DNA of 64,000 nt from Sinohyriopsis cumingii (taxonomy: Eukaryota > Mollusca > Bivalvia > Unionida > Unionidae), in NCBI GenBank assembly GCA_028554795.2, contig CM068831.1, positions 59,631,769-59,695,768 of the forward strand, read 5' to 3'. This document shows, in pieces, positions 1-12,120 of this stretch; position 1 is the stretch's first letter, and every line of letters begins with the position of its first letter. A model generated the notes under the pieces. That model did not search any database. It was not told the origin of the DNA and worked only from the letters and a program-made list of their open reading frames with translations. The position numbers and the translations under genes were made by a program.

Positions 1-1
1 T

Positions 2-259
2 GTGATTTACGTGACGCAGCGATATACGCAAATTCCAAAGGTGATTAGAGATAATTGTAATATTTTATCGGTATTTAATGGCGTTGATACTCACACGCTG
101 AGGAATATTCATCAAACTTGGTGCAATGGCGACATGGATATAAATAAATTCAAAAATTTCTTCAGTCACGCTCAGGCAACACCGCACGGTTTTGTCACAA
201 TTAATCTTCATGATCCACGTAGTAGATATCGTGTTGGTCTTGATCAAATTTACTCATAA
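2..259 (+). CDS. Partial Polinton packaging ATPase, C-terminal part
   Basis: This is the last 85 codons of an A32/FtsK-HerA-type DNA packaging ATPase whose 5' part lies outside the window. The reading frame is already open at base 2 (first codon GTG, Val), so no true start is present. It aligns without gaps to the C-terminal 85 residues of the complete ATPase at 36274-36948, including VTQRYTQIPKVIRDNCNIL and the end motif RYRVGLD. By eye about 14 positions differ, so it is a related but separate element. The Walker motifs would lie upstream of the window. The gene points toward the presumed element end near 480, the same arrangement as in the complete Polinton, where the ATPase stop lies just inside the terminal inverted repeat. 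Confidence 0.9.
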   Translation: MIYVTQRYTQIPKVIRDNCNILSVFNGVDTHTLRNIHQTWCNGDMDINKFKNFFSHAQATPHGFVTINLHDPRSRYRVGLDQIYS

Positions 260-480
260 AATTGCAGCCCAAATTTGCAATCACAAATAAATTTTACAAT
301 ATCCCCCCCAAAAAATGCTGCTATTTTTTTTATGCCCGAAAATGCAATTTTGGGGGAGATTTTGCGGATTATTTTTCGTAGGAGGTTTTATTTTTGAATT
401 CTGAGGCTTCTACGGAGAAATGTTTGGTGGGAGGCTTAAATTTATCTGAGCCACCTGGTCTGTACGCCTTCCCTGCTGCT
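260..480. mobile_element. Presumed terminal segment of a second Polinton
   Basis: This non-coding stretch lies between the ATPase stop and a TA/TG microsatellite. In the complete Polinton the ATPase stop lies about 266 bp from the element end; here 221 bp remain before the microsatellite. The last bases before the microsatellite read CTGCTGCT, matching the last eight bases of the complete element. The rest does not resemble that element's inverted repeat, so this would be a different Polinton family. The boundary is inferred, and no target duplication can be tested because the other end is outside the window. Confidence 0.45.

Positions 481-527
<47 letters not shown>
481..527. repeat. TA/TG microsatellite
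   Basis: A short (TA)n run passes directly into (TG)n. It abuts the inferred end of the partial Polinton. Confidence 0.95.
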
Positions 528-530
<3 letters not shown>

Positions 531-1110
531 ATAACGTTATATATTTCACATGAAGACTAGAGTAATATTTTCATCCTTCCTCTTTTTGCACATTGCTGAC
601 GACCAAGACAAGTGTGCATTTTATTTTATTTTTTTATAGAGTATATAACCATGTTACATGAGTAAACAGAGTGTCACAATCACTCTCTGCGTCCATTGTC
701 CCAAGATCTTTCAGCATAATCCAAGCAATTCAAATAATAAAAATCCAAATTCAGTCCTGAATGTAAATATCATTATTCACATCAATTGCGCTCAGCAAAG
801 TTAAACAAAACTGTGTGCAAGTTAGCCAAAATGTACTTACTACGGAATTGAGTCATTTTGAGTCACAAATCCTCATACAAACCGAATAAGCAATAGATGT
901 AAATAATTAACACAGATCAGGCCTGAATGTTAAACGCCCAGGGTTAAAAACTCCACCACCAAAAAGGCGAACACTTCATAAATGTATCCTTATTATCGTC
1001 AAAGAATGCATTCACAGCTTTGCCGCCCAATTTGGCGAGATACTCAGAGCCAATAAACCCACGTCTTGACTCAATGTGAACCTCCAAGAGTTTACTATAT
1101 AGTGCCGAGT

Positions 1111-1113
<3 letters not shown>
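528..1113. other. Non-coding host DNA
   Basis: AT-rich sequence. I see no ORF with recognisable motifs, no RNA gene and no mobile-element ends. Confidence 0.6.
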
Positions 1114-1168
<55 letters not shown>

Positions 1169-1188
1169 TAGATAGATAGATAGATAGG

Positions 1189-1223
<35 letters not shown>

Positions 1224-1224
1224 G

Positions 1225-1254
<30 letters not shown>
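1114..1254. repeat. Compound AT / GATA microsatellite
   Basis: About 53 bp of (AT)n are followed by about 90 bp of (GATA)n with a few GGTA variants. The long minus-strand ORF over it, rich in Tyr/Ile/Ser, is a product of the repeat and not a gene. Confidence 0.95.
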
Positions 1255-1256
<2 letters not shown>

Positions 1257-1322
1257 CCCTTAATCCATGTCTTCTAAATAACTTAAACATGATGCAGAAT
1301 TTCATCGAAATCCTCTCTGCTT

Positions 1323-1323
<1 letters not shown>

Positions 1324-1381
<58 letters not shown>
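1324..1381. repeat. CT microsatellite
   Basis: A nearly pure (CT)n run that directly precedes the SINE at 1391. Confidence 0.95.
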
Positions 1382-1390
1382 CCCCGACCT

Positions 1391-1689
1391 CTCCGGTGGC
1401 CTAGTGGTTAAAGCGTCCGCCGCCGATGCGGGAGGTCGTGGGTTCTGTCCCCGGCCGAGTCATACCAAGGACTTACAAAAATGGTACTAACAGCTGCCTC
1501 GCTTGGCACTCAGCATTAAGAGGTTAGTGTTAGGACTGGTCGGCCTGGTGTCATGGTAATGTTGCTGGGTGAGACATCATGCTACATATCTGTAACATGA
1601 TGCCCTAATGCTAGGCATCACTATAAACTGCCACATTGCAGACATCGCAGCGATATGACTGAATTTTTTTTTAAAGCTACGTTAAAAAT

Positions 1690-1731
<42 letters not shown>
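1391..1731 (+). mobile_element. tRNA-derived SINE (family A)
   Basis: The head reads as a tRNA-like RNA polymerase III promoter. An A-box-like TGGCCTAGTGGTTAAAG lies near 1397 and a B-box-like GGTTCTGTCCC lies at 1441. A non-tRNA body of about 250 bp follows, ending in a short A/T-rich tail and a (CT)n run at 1697-1731. A second, diverged copy lies on the minus strand at 63240-63480 and shares both boxes and the body motif TTAAGAGGTTAGTGTTAGGA. The named SINE family was not established. Confidence 0.75.
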
Positions 1732-1733
<2 letters not shown>

Positions 1734-4700
1734 ACCGTGGAGTCTTTTCGACTGTGTCATATGTCGATGTCACAAGACCTATGACTTATGCCATAATGTA
1801 ATCACTCGAAGCGACGGGAAGGTTAAACTTAGAAATGGAGATATAAACATTTGTATGGTTGTGGTTGGTAGCAATGCTAATTAAATCATCATCTTAGATG
1901 AAACTGAAATACATCTAAATGTTTGAATTACCTCTCGCTGGTTCCTCATTACCCTTAGTTTCTATTTCAAACTTGTTTCACTATGCTAGCCAGTAAGTGA
2001 AAGCCATATAGTTCAATTTTTCACGTATATTTAACCATGCTGTTTCGTATTGCTCTACTTTCTTCATTTAAACCAACTTTTTTTTGTTTAAATTGTGAGC
2101 GTATCTTATATCTGCACACAAATTATTAGCTTACTGGAACATGAAAATTTTGCAAAATCAATATAACTTAATAGTATTTAAAATAACTTGACGGGGCATA
2201 TATTATTGGAATTTAGCAGCTCAAACTATTAGTGTTAGTAAAAGCAGGCTATATGTCTACCTTGAAATGTGAAATTATTCGTCTAAAATATGCACTGGCC
2301 TTACCTGATAGATAGATGGATAGATAGATAATGTTTTGTTGGGTCGTAATCGACTCTTTGTTGTTGAAGATACGATTAGCATGATTACACTAGGTATCTG
2401 CCTTGTGCTCTTTGTCTCATTGATTTTCCTTGTCATATTTTACCGTGGTCAATTTCCAGAGCATATTAGCTACAAACTCTTTACTGAATGAAATATAAAT
2501 ATCATATGTATGTGGTTTTATTTGAGCTAGCTGAAGAATACATTTTTATCAAACTCATTTCACAGACGAAGGTGGGTTTTTTTATTTCTTAATCTTAATG
2601 CGCCTACCAAGTTAGAAATTTATCCGTGTGGCGATCACCGCCTCTACTCCCCGCCCCATCACCCAATCCACCCTGTTTCAATGGACTTGTCAGTAGCCAG
2701 TGACGAATATGAATAATTTGGCTGTTGAAGATTATCGATTACGTTTTCAGCATCAGGAGCCTCACAATTATGATCTATTGCTTCCATTACTTTTACTGTA
2801 TACAGCTGACCTGTCCATCTTGATCCACTTCCAGTCAGAGGATACATGTATAAGCAAGAGGCATGTAGGTTTCAGCCTAGTCCGATAAATCAACCCCATA
2901 AATCTGTGTGGATACTGATGGACGATGTTGTGGGTCTGGTGACACCTGTTCATTAAAATATGTAGTTCTGCTGCATGTAAGTCATTCCGGAACATTCCCG
3001 CGTACACTTTAGACACATAACGGTAATTGGTAACAGCCATATCAAGCGCGAAATTCAAAATGGCCACAGGACAGATGATTGTGCTATTCCGGGTGGATTT
3101 ACAAGTCACCAAACATATGCTCTGCTTAGGAAATATAAATTACATATCACCAAAAGAATCCTTCAGCCGACGGTAGCTGCACAGCCACGAGAAATACTGG
3201 TAAGTTATAAAATATACATCGATCTGTGCAGCCAAATTTGGTGCAGATAATTGCAGCTTTCAATGAATGCGTGATATCAGCCCCTCGCCCGAAAATCGAT
3301 ATCATCACGGGTGAAGGGCTGATTTATCGGCCTAGTTTCAGCCCTCCCTCAGGTTAACCGCCGGTGATGTCCCGCCTGCCGAGTGCTGTCGAGTACCTTG
3401 AAGTCCTACGTAATCAATGTGTTGTCTGTCTGGATAGAAAGACAACTCAGTCCTCTCAAGTTCTACATACAGCGAAAGTATTCCAGATTTATATTACCAA
3501 TATTTGTTTTTATTTCTTACACTGGACGAGCTTAATTAGATATCGTTCCTTAATCATAACTAATAATAAATGCATAAAACAGCATTTAAGGTTACAGAGT
3601 ACAGACGCCGTGGCACACATAATTGCAAAATAAATTATCCATGAAAGAACCTCTAATACTAGTCCATTTAACGGTCTTTCTTAAGTTTGGATCATATTTT
3701 TACAAATGAATTATATATCCTAGACTCGGACAGGATCCAAGCACAGGCCGCAGCTTGTAAAGCAGCATTAGTGGCAGGAAGCCTATACGGCAGCTATTTA
3801 GTCATACAGCTAATTACATTAATTGATAGTACTCGTTAAAGCTCATAAATTAACCATATCAAATTTAAGATTATTTGTGGGGAGGCAATTAAACTGAGTC
3901 GATATACGTTTACGACATGCATAATTTTATCTCAAGAACGAGATCAGTCCATTCATTACGATAGCAATGATAAATCGTGTAAAAGGATTTCGAAATGCAG
4001 TTAATAGCTATTTAAGCCATACATATGTAGAAAGAAGATTACCCATGTATATGACGAGGCTGTGCGATCAGCAAATCCTAGGGAGAAAAAAGCTTGTATC
4101 TGGTGATGCTGGTAGCGTACATGTACTCTTCTTATTAACATTCTTTATGTGGTCAGTGCCGGTCAAGTGATCACTGCCGTATCTTTCCTATCAATACATA
4201 TATAACATACATACATACATATGGAGTACCAAATAACATAAAGACAAACAGATGATTTGGACAATTACGTTTTCTTAAATAATGCGTTGTTTTGTCTCTA
4301 TGTTTTAATGGTTCCGCTACGCGATAGGCATAAAGTGGATGCACAAAGACGTAGATAAGTAATAAGTTGGATATCATCCAGTCAATCATCACTCATTTCC
4401 GGTTGTGATAATACAGTCTTTATTTTTTACTTTTGTTCTCGTTTCAGACAGATTGCAAAAATGTTTTCATAAAGAAGGAGTAATTAAACAGTTCTTGTCG
4501 TCTTCGAGTTAGACTGAATATAATTCATTAATCATGACCCTTCTTCAGCAACATGTCACATAGACACAAGTCGTTCAAGTTTTATTGTTGTAATATATGC
4601 AGGACACTAACCAATCAAGAATTTGTGACAAAAGCAACGGTAATATTTATTTATTTATTTTATCTTTTGTAGTTAAATCGAGTGCCGCATAAAAAATCTT

Positions 4701-5953
4701 CTAAAAATGCGTCCAACTAAAATGCCTACATCATCGTCTTTTTTTTTTGTTGTTGTTGTTGTTGTTGTTTTTTCGTTTTTAATTTCCGAATTCTCCGGTC
4801 TCGAGATTTCCACCAAATGATCGTTCTTCACGGACTACTGTTACCGTTTAGACAGTCGTGAGGCCGCAGATAACTCTCAACTGTTAACAAGCCGATTTTG
4901 GCTTGCAAATTTAGGTCACGTGGTACGTACCGTACCAAAGTTTGCGACGCGTACTAAAGTTCAAAAACTGAGTTATCTGGGTTAGGCCATACTCCTGACC
5001 GTGGTTTAATATCAGTGCGACACCGGTAAAATTATACCTAGACGTTTAGACTACATTGTGTACAATATTTTGTCTACAAAGTTTTTAGTTCAGAATGGGA
5101 AGATTTGCCAAAGTACCTTTCAGGACAATATCAGAAATTATTTACGTAGAGTGATGGAACACATCGCTGCTGATGTGACAAAGTCTCACTGGGCATTGCG
5201 TCACAATATACCAATGACGTCACAATGATGAACCTCTGACCTTCCAAACATTGTTTGGTTCTTTTCCCCTGGATTTAGTTTATAGTTCAATCTGCGACGA
5301 TATTTGTACTGTACGATCCAGTCGATGTGTCAATGTACTGAGGTTTAGATGACTCTGGAATAAAAACATAACTGCATCTAAAAGAGTATGACATGTAAGG
5401 AGTATGCTTTAACGCTAACAGAATAATTCGCCAGATGTTAAATTCAGAATGATAAAATTAAAGAAGGCAGAGAAGACCTATTTTTCGTAAGATTTATAAT
5501 GTATTCTTGGTATTCAGTGCAGAAATTTTGAATTCACACAACGATAAGACACCCCCTTTTCACTGTCGAGGAATGCACACGTACCCCTTGCGAAATATTT
5601 CTATTCTGTCACGCACCTGTTTTTATTGTTCATGTGTTTTCCTACATTGCATGGAAAATCTCGCAGTAAGTATTCTCAGTATGTCAGTTAATAACCAATC
5701 AAAATTCACATAACATAAGCAGAGTTAACTTGTTACTTTTTTCGTCGTTCTACGGGTGGAGGGGGAACGGTTTAAGGGGGACGGTTGGACGAATGGGATA
5801 TATGACTATTATTTATTATGCAATCGGGCGGGGGATCTCAGGTACGTTACAATGTAACATTCGTGTATATTATGACGTATGTTTACTTTCTACGGAATAA
5901 CATCATCGGCCGTGTACTATACAACCTATCGCAAATAATCCTAGAAGTTGTCC
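1732..5953. other. Non-coding host DNA
   Basis: About 4.2 kb of AT-rich sequence. It holds a short GATA run near 2310, a (TTG)n run near 4749-4768 and a hairpin-like block near 3280-3325 with CAGCCC/GGGCTG arms that could be a decayed transposon piece. Open frames are below about 115 codons, show no family motif, and I regard them as chance. Confidence 0.55.
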
Positions 5954-5974
5954 GACATAAGTAGTAAATGGGGA

Positions 5975-6300
5975 TACCCTAGCGACAATGGGAATTAGCA
6001 TTACAGAGACCCCTGGGACACTCTGGCGACAATGGAAAATTAACATGGAGAAAAATCGTGGGACACTCTGGCGACAAGGGAAATTAACATGGGAAATAGA
6101 TTTTGGGACTGTTGAGCGACAAGGGGAAATTAACATGGGAAATAAATTTTGGGACTGTTGAGCGACAAGGGGAATTGAACATGGGAATAAATCGTGGGAC
6201 TGTCTAGCGTCAAGGGGAATTTAATATATGGAAATTGAACATGGTGGGTCTGTATAGCGTCAAGGGGAATTGAACATGGTGCGATTGTCTAGGGACAATG
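5975..6300 (+). repeat. Subterminal iterons, left end
   Basis: About six imperfect direct repeats of 45-60 bp. Each carries a core like GCGACAAGGGGAAATTAACA followed by TGGGAAATAAATTTTGGGAC. The variants GCGACAATGG and GCGTCAAGGG recur. The position just inside the element end suggests transposase/integrase or replication-protein binding, but that is inference. The mirror copy is at 20135-20460. Confidence 0.85.
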
Positions 6301-6984
6301 ATGGTAGAGGGTCAAACACAACAGAGACAGAAACATACATACACTAGTACAAGCGTGAGATTTATATATAAAGCATTACCAAGACCTGAAATCTTGCTGG
6401 GGTGTTCAAAAATTTGCATAATTGTAATGATGCTATAAATAGCTATAATCAAGGAAATGCTCAACGACAAAATGGATGTGACTAAAAGTAACGTTAAAAT
6501 GACGAAATTGTCCCAGAATTTAAAGGAAAATAAACATATCCCCGAAAATTAAGTTACAATGGTTTAGACTAAAATGGATAAAATTAGTAACTACTTACAA
6601 TATCAACTTCTGTGACGATCGTGGATAAATACCTATGTATCTATAATCAGCTGAAATTCCTATGAAATCCCACTATCTATTTATAGCTCCAACTTGTGGG
6701 TTTTTCCTTTGGAAAATCCCACTATCTTTTTATAGCCTCAGCTTGAGTGACGTTCCTGTTTATGAATTCTAGTATATATGTATAGCTACAAAATGTGGAA
6801 ATCCCCAAATCGATCTTTATAGTCTCAAAATTTCCAGCGTCAGTGACGTCACTGTACTGAAAACTAGGGGATAAATGGCAACAGTGTTGCAAGTGGCTGA
6901 CCTGAATACGCGCTACTGTAGGTAGGTAGGTAGAGTGTATCTGATAGGGATAAAGTGAGTTTTATAGGGACAAACAGAGACCAA

Positions 6985-7023
6985 TACACACACACACACA
7001 CACACACAACATACGCGCGCAGA

Positions 7024-7062
<39 letters not shown>

Positions 7063-7163
7063 GGAAGAGGAAGAAACAAACCCCAAATATACTATCCACA
7101 CTCGGGAGGAAGAAAAAAAAACAACCAAATATACGATATACACAACGTACGCGAACAAACAAA

Positions 7164-7206
<43 letters not shown>

Positions 7207-7888
7207 GGAAGAGGAAAAAACAAACCCCAAATATACTATCCACACTCCGGAGGAAGAAAAAAAAACAACCAAATATACGATCTACACAACGTACGCGAAC
7301 ACACACACATACACACACACACACACACACACAGAGGGAAGAGGAAAAAACAAACCCCAAATATACTATCAACACAGAAGGGAGATAATACAAACCCCAA
7401 ATAAACTATCCACACGAACGTACGCGAACGCATACAAACCCCAAATATACTATCAACACAGAAGGGAGATAATACAAACCCCAAATAACCTATCCACACA
7501 AACGTACGCGAACGCATACAAACCCGAAATATACTATCAACACAGAAGGGAGATAATACAAACCCCAAAACAACTATCCACACAAACGTACGCGAACGCA
7601 TACAAACCCGAAATATACTATCAACACAGAAGGGAGATAATACAAACCCCAAATAAACTATCCACACAAACGTACGCGAACGCATACAAACCCCAAATAT
7701 ACTATCAACACAGAAGGAGATAATACAAACCCCAAATAAACTATCCACACAAACGTACGCGAACGCATACAAACCCAAAACATACTATCCACACAACGTC
7801 GCTAACGCATACAAACTCCAAATATGCTATCCACACTCGGGAGGAAGAAAAAAAACCAACCAAATATACGATCTACACAACGTACGCG

Positions 7889-7939
<51 letters not shown>

Positions 7940-8400
7940 GGAAGAGGAAAAAACAAACCCCAAATATACTATCAACACAGGAGGGAGATAATACAAACCC
8001 CAAATAAACTATCCACACAAACGTACGCGAACGCATACAAACCCCAAATACACTATCAACGCAGAAGGGAGATAATACAAACCCCAAATAAACTATCCAC
8101 ACAAACGTACGCGAACGCATACAAACCCCAAATACACTATCAACACAGAAGGGAGATAATACAATCCCCAAATAAACTATCCACACAAACGTACGCGAAC
8201 GCATACAAACCCCAAATATACTATCCACACAGCGTCGCTAACGCATACAAACCGCAAATATACTATCCACACTCGGGAGGAAGAAGAAGAAAAACAACCA
8301 AATATGCGATCTACACAACGTACGCGAACACACACACACACACACACACACGCACACCACAGAGGGAAGAAGAAGAAAACCATTATACACTATCCACACG
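6985..8400. repeat. CA microsatellite and 84-bp tandem repeat block (left arm)
   Basis: Alternating (CA)n runs and tandem repeats. An exact 84-bp period is visible, for example ACGTACGCGAACGCATAC recurring near 7418, 7502, 7586, 7669 and 7753, with another group at 8020-8200. Each unit contains AACCCCAAAT twice. The long ORFs here, rich in His/Thr or Cys/Val, are repeat artefacts. Confidence 0.9.
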
Positions 8401-8922
8401 CAGTGAAGAAATAACCCTTTATATATATACTATCAACAGAGAGTGAAGAAAATAACACATTATATTCCATCAACACAGAGTGAAGAAGAAAAAGTTTTTG
8501 AAAGCACCTAAGCCCTCACCTGCAATGACCAACTCTGCCAAACACCTACACCCCACCCACCCCCACTCCCAACACTACAAAACCCATTTAACCCGTTATT
8601 TTATGGCATCAGTATGTGATTTAGGAAACATCAAGACACAAAATGATGGACGAATAGACTGACTATTGTTTACGGACTTGCATGCCTAAAGAGCGTGCGT
8701 GAAGGAAAACATCCTTCCATTTCAATTCTAACTAAAACATGATCCAGAGGGATAGAGAGAGGTGAAAGAGCACAATTTCATAAAGTGTGAGTAAAAACAA
8801 AACACGCCATCCTTATTATACACTGTCAAGACCAAGAGACACTTACGTTTTCTTTCTGGTCTATTCTCTTTTAGAAGGTAGTATGAAATTTCACATCAGG
8901 GCCAACGCATCGGCTCACATTG

Positions 8923-9180
8923 TCAATTTTTCCATTTCCATGTTTTTACTGGCACAAGTTCTTCATCATCTTGAATTTCTTCTTCTTCTGAATCCCTCTT
9001 CTCTGTTTCGTCTTGTTTTTGTTTCTTCTCTTTTCTCGTAGGGCACTCTGAATTCCAGTGTCCTTTCTCCTGACAACGATATGAGGTATCTTGACTTTTG
9101 TCTCTCTTTCTTAGACGAAGCAGGTATTCTGGAGACAAATACCCATTTACCTTTGCAGATATAGCAAACTTCATTAGCAC
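8923..9180 (-). pseudogene. Degenerate zinc-knuckle/acidic-tail reading frame, left arm
   Basis: This 85-codon frame overlaps the preceding ORF in a different phase. The visible signature is C-x4-H-x4-C (CQEKGHWNSEC); the expected first cysteine two residues earlier is replaced, the local sequence being SYRC. A Lys/Glu-rich linker and an acidic run (EEEEIQDDEE) follow. The mirror copy in the right arm has a stop codon directly before the knuckle, so at least that copy is non-functional. A zinc knuckle of this type is common in Gag proteins and some DNA-transposon proteins; no specific assignment is made. Confidence 0.45.
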
Positions 9181-9319
9181 TTACACACTTTCGTATGACT
9201 CTCATCAAATCAACGACCAAAAGAGTAAGTTTTGTTGCCACTTTCGCATGTGAATTATGCTTTCGTATGACTTTTAGCAAATATTTGACCAGCAGGTCGA
9301 TCTGTGCTGACTCTTCCAT
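8966..9319 (-). pseudogene. Eroded ORF behind a TATA box, left arm (basic protein, zinc-knuckle remnant in second frame)
   Basis: I choose the Met at 9317-9319 (MEESAQIDLLVKYLLKVIRK) because a TATA box lies about 50 bp upstream on the same strand at 9370-9378. The first 55 residues look like an amphipathic helical domain and end in VCYICKGK. After that the frame becomes Arg/Lys-rich. The other frame (8923-9180) carries RCQEKGHWNSECP, a zinc knuckle that has the last three of the four CCHC ligands, followed by an acidic tail ending in LVPVKTWKWKN. This suggests one gene broken by a frame shift, with a Gag-like or nucleic-acid-binding C-terminus. The family is not recognised. Confidence 0.5.
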
Positions 9320-9369
9320 CTTCTTGATCGTTTGAGAGCGGAATGAATACTCTGACGCTAAGACACTCT

Positions 9370-9378
9370 CCTTATATA
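9370..9378 (-). promoter_or_regulatory. TATA box for the left-arm ORF
   Basis: On the minus strand it reads TATATAAGG, followed about 20-30 bases later by TTCATTC-like initiator sequence and then the ATG at 9319. The same arrangement is conserved in the right arm at 16752. Confidence 0.55.
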
Positions 9379-9460
9379 CATGGACCTGCTGCGTATGAAA
9401 CCTAGTCAAATGTAATTTTGCAATAAGATGAAACGATTTCATTGAGGAAGTAAAAAGCAA

Positions 9461-12120
9461 TGATGTACCGTATCGCCTGACACAAAACCTGAAGTTTTAG
9501 TTCAAATCCGTGTCAGCGATTTCGAAGACGACATAACTGAGCTTTAATCAATGCTCTCCAATTATGCCACAAAACCACGAGTCCTGATTCACGCCAAAAG
9601 AAATTTCGTTCGGTCCATAAAAAATAGTATCACATCTGAGAAACGCAAAAACGAACTTCCAGAAAACTGAGAACGACGGCTTACACCTACAACGTAAATG
9701 TGTGAGTTCAAGTAGTGCGTAAAACTTAGTCAAATTAAATTTTTATAGTCAAGACGAAACTATCTCTTTTCGAACAAGAAAGCAGACACCAAGCGACAAT
9801 GGCGATCCGTGTCACACAACACTTTTCAAAATGTATATTATCAGAGGTTTGTTCTAGCGATCTGCACGGTTAAATTAAATGTTGATGTATTTTGCAATAA
9901 GACGGACACAATTTCCATGGGATCGCCCATGGTACGATTGTTCGTGCATTAGTTTAATTTTTAAAAATATTTTTTTATATAAATCGCCTATAGGATAGAC
10001 CCAGTAAAGCATGGCCATTCTCGTCACTGTCTGAATAGCTACTCAAGTCAATTCGAAGCGAACGCGGTAAGAAAATAAGTATAGCCAATGAAATGGCTTA
10101 CAACGGGTGATGCATTGTTATGTTCTAGGGCTGTGTGGCATAATAATCCCTATGTTCTTGCGTTGTTACCATTACAGTGCAGACAGACTGAAATGTGAAC
10201 TTACAAGCCCTCTTTGTGTGTGTGTTGTACCATTTCCTCTTACCACATCAAAATACTGAGCGTCACAGTATTGGTTCGCGTTTTCAAGCTGACCATTTTT
10301 TTATATATCACTTAAACATTTCGACATAAACACTCACATCGGTAGAGTCAGAACAGACGTGTTACAGTATTGAGGGGCATGTTATCTTTTCTTTTTCAAA
10401 CTAATAAATTTGGGGTTTGTATGAAGTAAAGAACTGAAAGTACAGTGAAACTCAAGGATGATGACCCAATCTGTCTGTCTATTGATGCGTGTATTTACTT
10501 AAGAAGAAATATGACCTCTAAAACACAAAAAGATACGGCAAGCATGATTAGATTAAACACAACGATGTTTTCCTTCACGCCCGTGTAATTTAGAGTTTCA
10601 ATCGTCTTTGAAGACAAACTTGGTCTCCTTTTGTAGGGCTTGAAATAATAAAAAAACTGAAACATCTTAAGCACTTTGCTATAGATAATTTCATCAACAG
10701 ACCAAACAACATAAATACCGTTACAACAATAGAAAGCCTTAAATCTTCTATCAAAAAGAAATGCATGAAAAAAATTAAAGATTAACGATAACTAACCAAT
10801 GAAACCGAATTTAACAAAGGCAATGACATGTGAAGAAATGCCTCTCACTTTGGAAAGGTAGGCGAATGCACTCTGTCATGCACCGTCAACTTGAAAAAAA
10901 TTATAAACAGAGAGAAACCTGAATTCAAAATTCAGTTGTTTCTTTTTCTTCAAAATTATTTCGTTTCTTTTTTCTTTTTTTTTTGGAACAAATCTAAGCA
11001 CTAATATAGAGTGGAAAAGGGAAAATGCACATACAAGCTTTGATATTTCTGAAAAAAGGAGGGGATATTCCTAACGTTCATAACCACCTATATATGCTTG
11101 GACTTGTCTGTGACTTATCCACAAAACAAGATATACATATTTCTGGTCAAGCTGCAAGTGTGTGCGTGTTTTTGAAAATGGTAAAAATTGGATATACAAT
11201 TTTCTCGTGACACTTATAAAGTGAAGAGTCTGTGCAAGTGTCAAAAGCCAAAGTCATATAAGTTTTGTATTTTGTACGGCTTGTAAAGATTTCTACTTTA
11301 GAAAATGTGAAGTATCACAAGTTATTATCACAAACAGAAGTGGAACATAGGGGCTTGCAAGAAAGAAAATAACCCAGACAGTTGGTGTCATCAAGAGTGC
11401 TAGAGACGGTACCCGAACTTGCTTGCCTGCTTACTTGAATTAAAGTGATTTTCGCTCTAATGGAGCATGTATCACTGGCTTAATAACGCACCGCGTGATT
11501 TTTAATTACTCCCGGGGAAGGAAAGAGAGCCTCATCCCCCAGGCTTTTATGTACTCACAGACTATTTTTAAATTTAGCCACTCAGGTGTAGGACTAACTA
11601 GTCCTTAACAACCTGACTGAAAGACTTTAAACATGAGTGGGAATTGTCTCACCACACACTCATTTTTCTGTCCGAGCGTGGTAAGGGAGGAAAAAGGTGC
11701 TCAGCAAGACAGCCATGGATGTTAAGTACTCACCAAAACGCTAGCCCGTACTTATTTCAAATCAAGTCCCGTTTTTGCTAATGGACAATAAAAGGTACCA
11801 ATAATGTGTTAACCACCTGTGCAATTAGTTCAAATCTAACGAGTCTGTTAAATTTCCTACTTCCTAACATATCTGTCTAATATTAGTACTTAGTGTACAT
11901 AAAAATAGCCATACTGATCTTATTTTAAATTATTATGTCTAAGCGACATATACCAGTTTGGTCACTGTTAGGTTTAAAAAGTTAAGTTTGTTGTGGTGTT
12001 CCAATGGGTCAAGTTTGTTTCGAGAATAGTTTAGTCAAGGAGGGATACCAAGCCAAATATGGTTCCCTATTTAATAAAAAGCAATCTTTTGGAGCCCTAA
12101 AAAAAAGTCTGTTTTTTCTG
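9461..12120. other. Arm interior without recognisable genes
   Basis: About 2.7 kb, mirrored at about 14010-16669. Its longest open frames are about 60-90 codons with no motifs. The strong sequence match to the other arm is explained by the inverted duplication and does not imply coding. Confidence 0.6.

Noticed and set aside
2659-3112. Overlapping minus-strand frames of 62-114 codons
   Set aside because: No motif, overlapping phases and no continuity; consistent with chance in a slightly higher-GC patch.
7403-8210. Regularly spaced 84-bp repeats considered as a CRISPR-like array
   Set aside because: The whole unit is repeated, with no unique spacers, and the setting is a eukaryotic transposable element.
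6913-8383. Several long ORFs rich in Cys/Val/Phe or His/Thr on both strands
   Set aside because: They translate CA/GT microsatellites and 84-bp repeats; all frames are open because of the repeat, with no protein motif.
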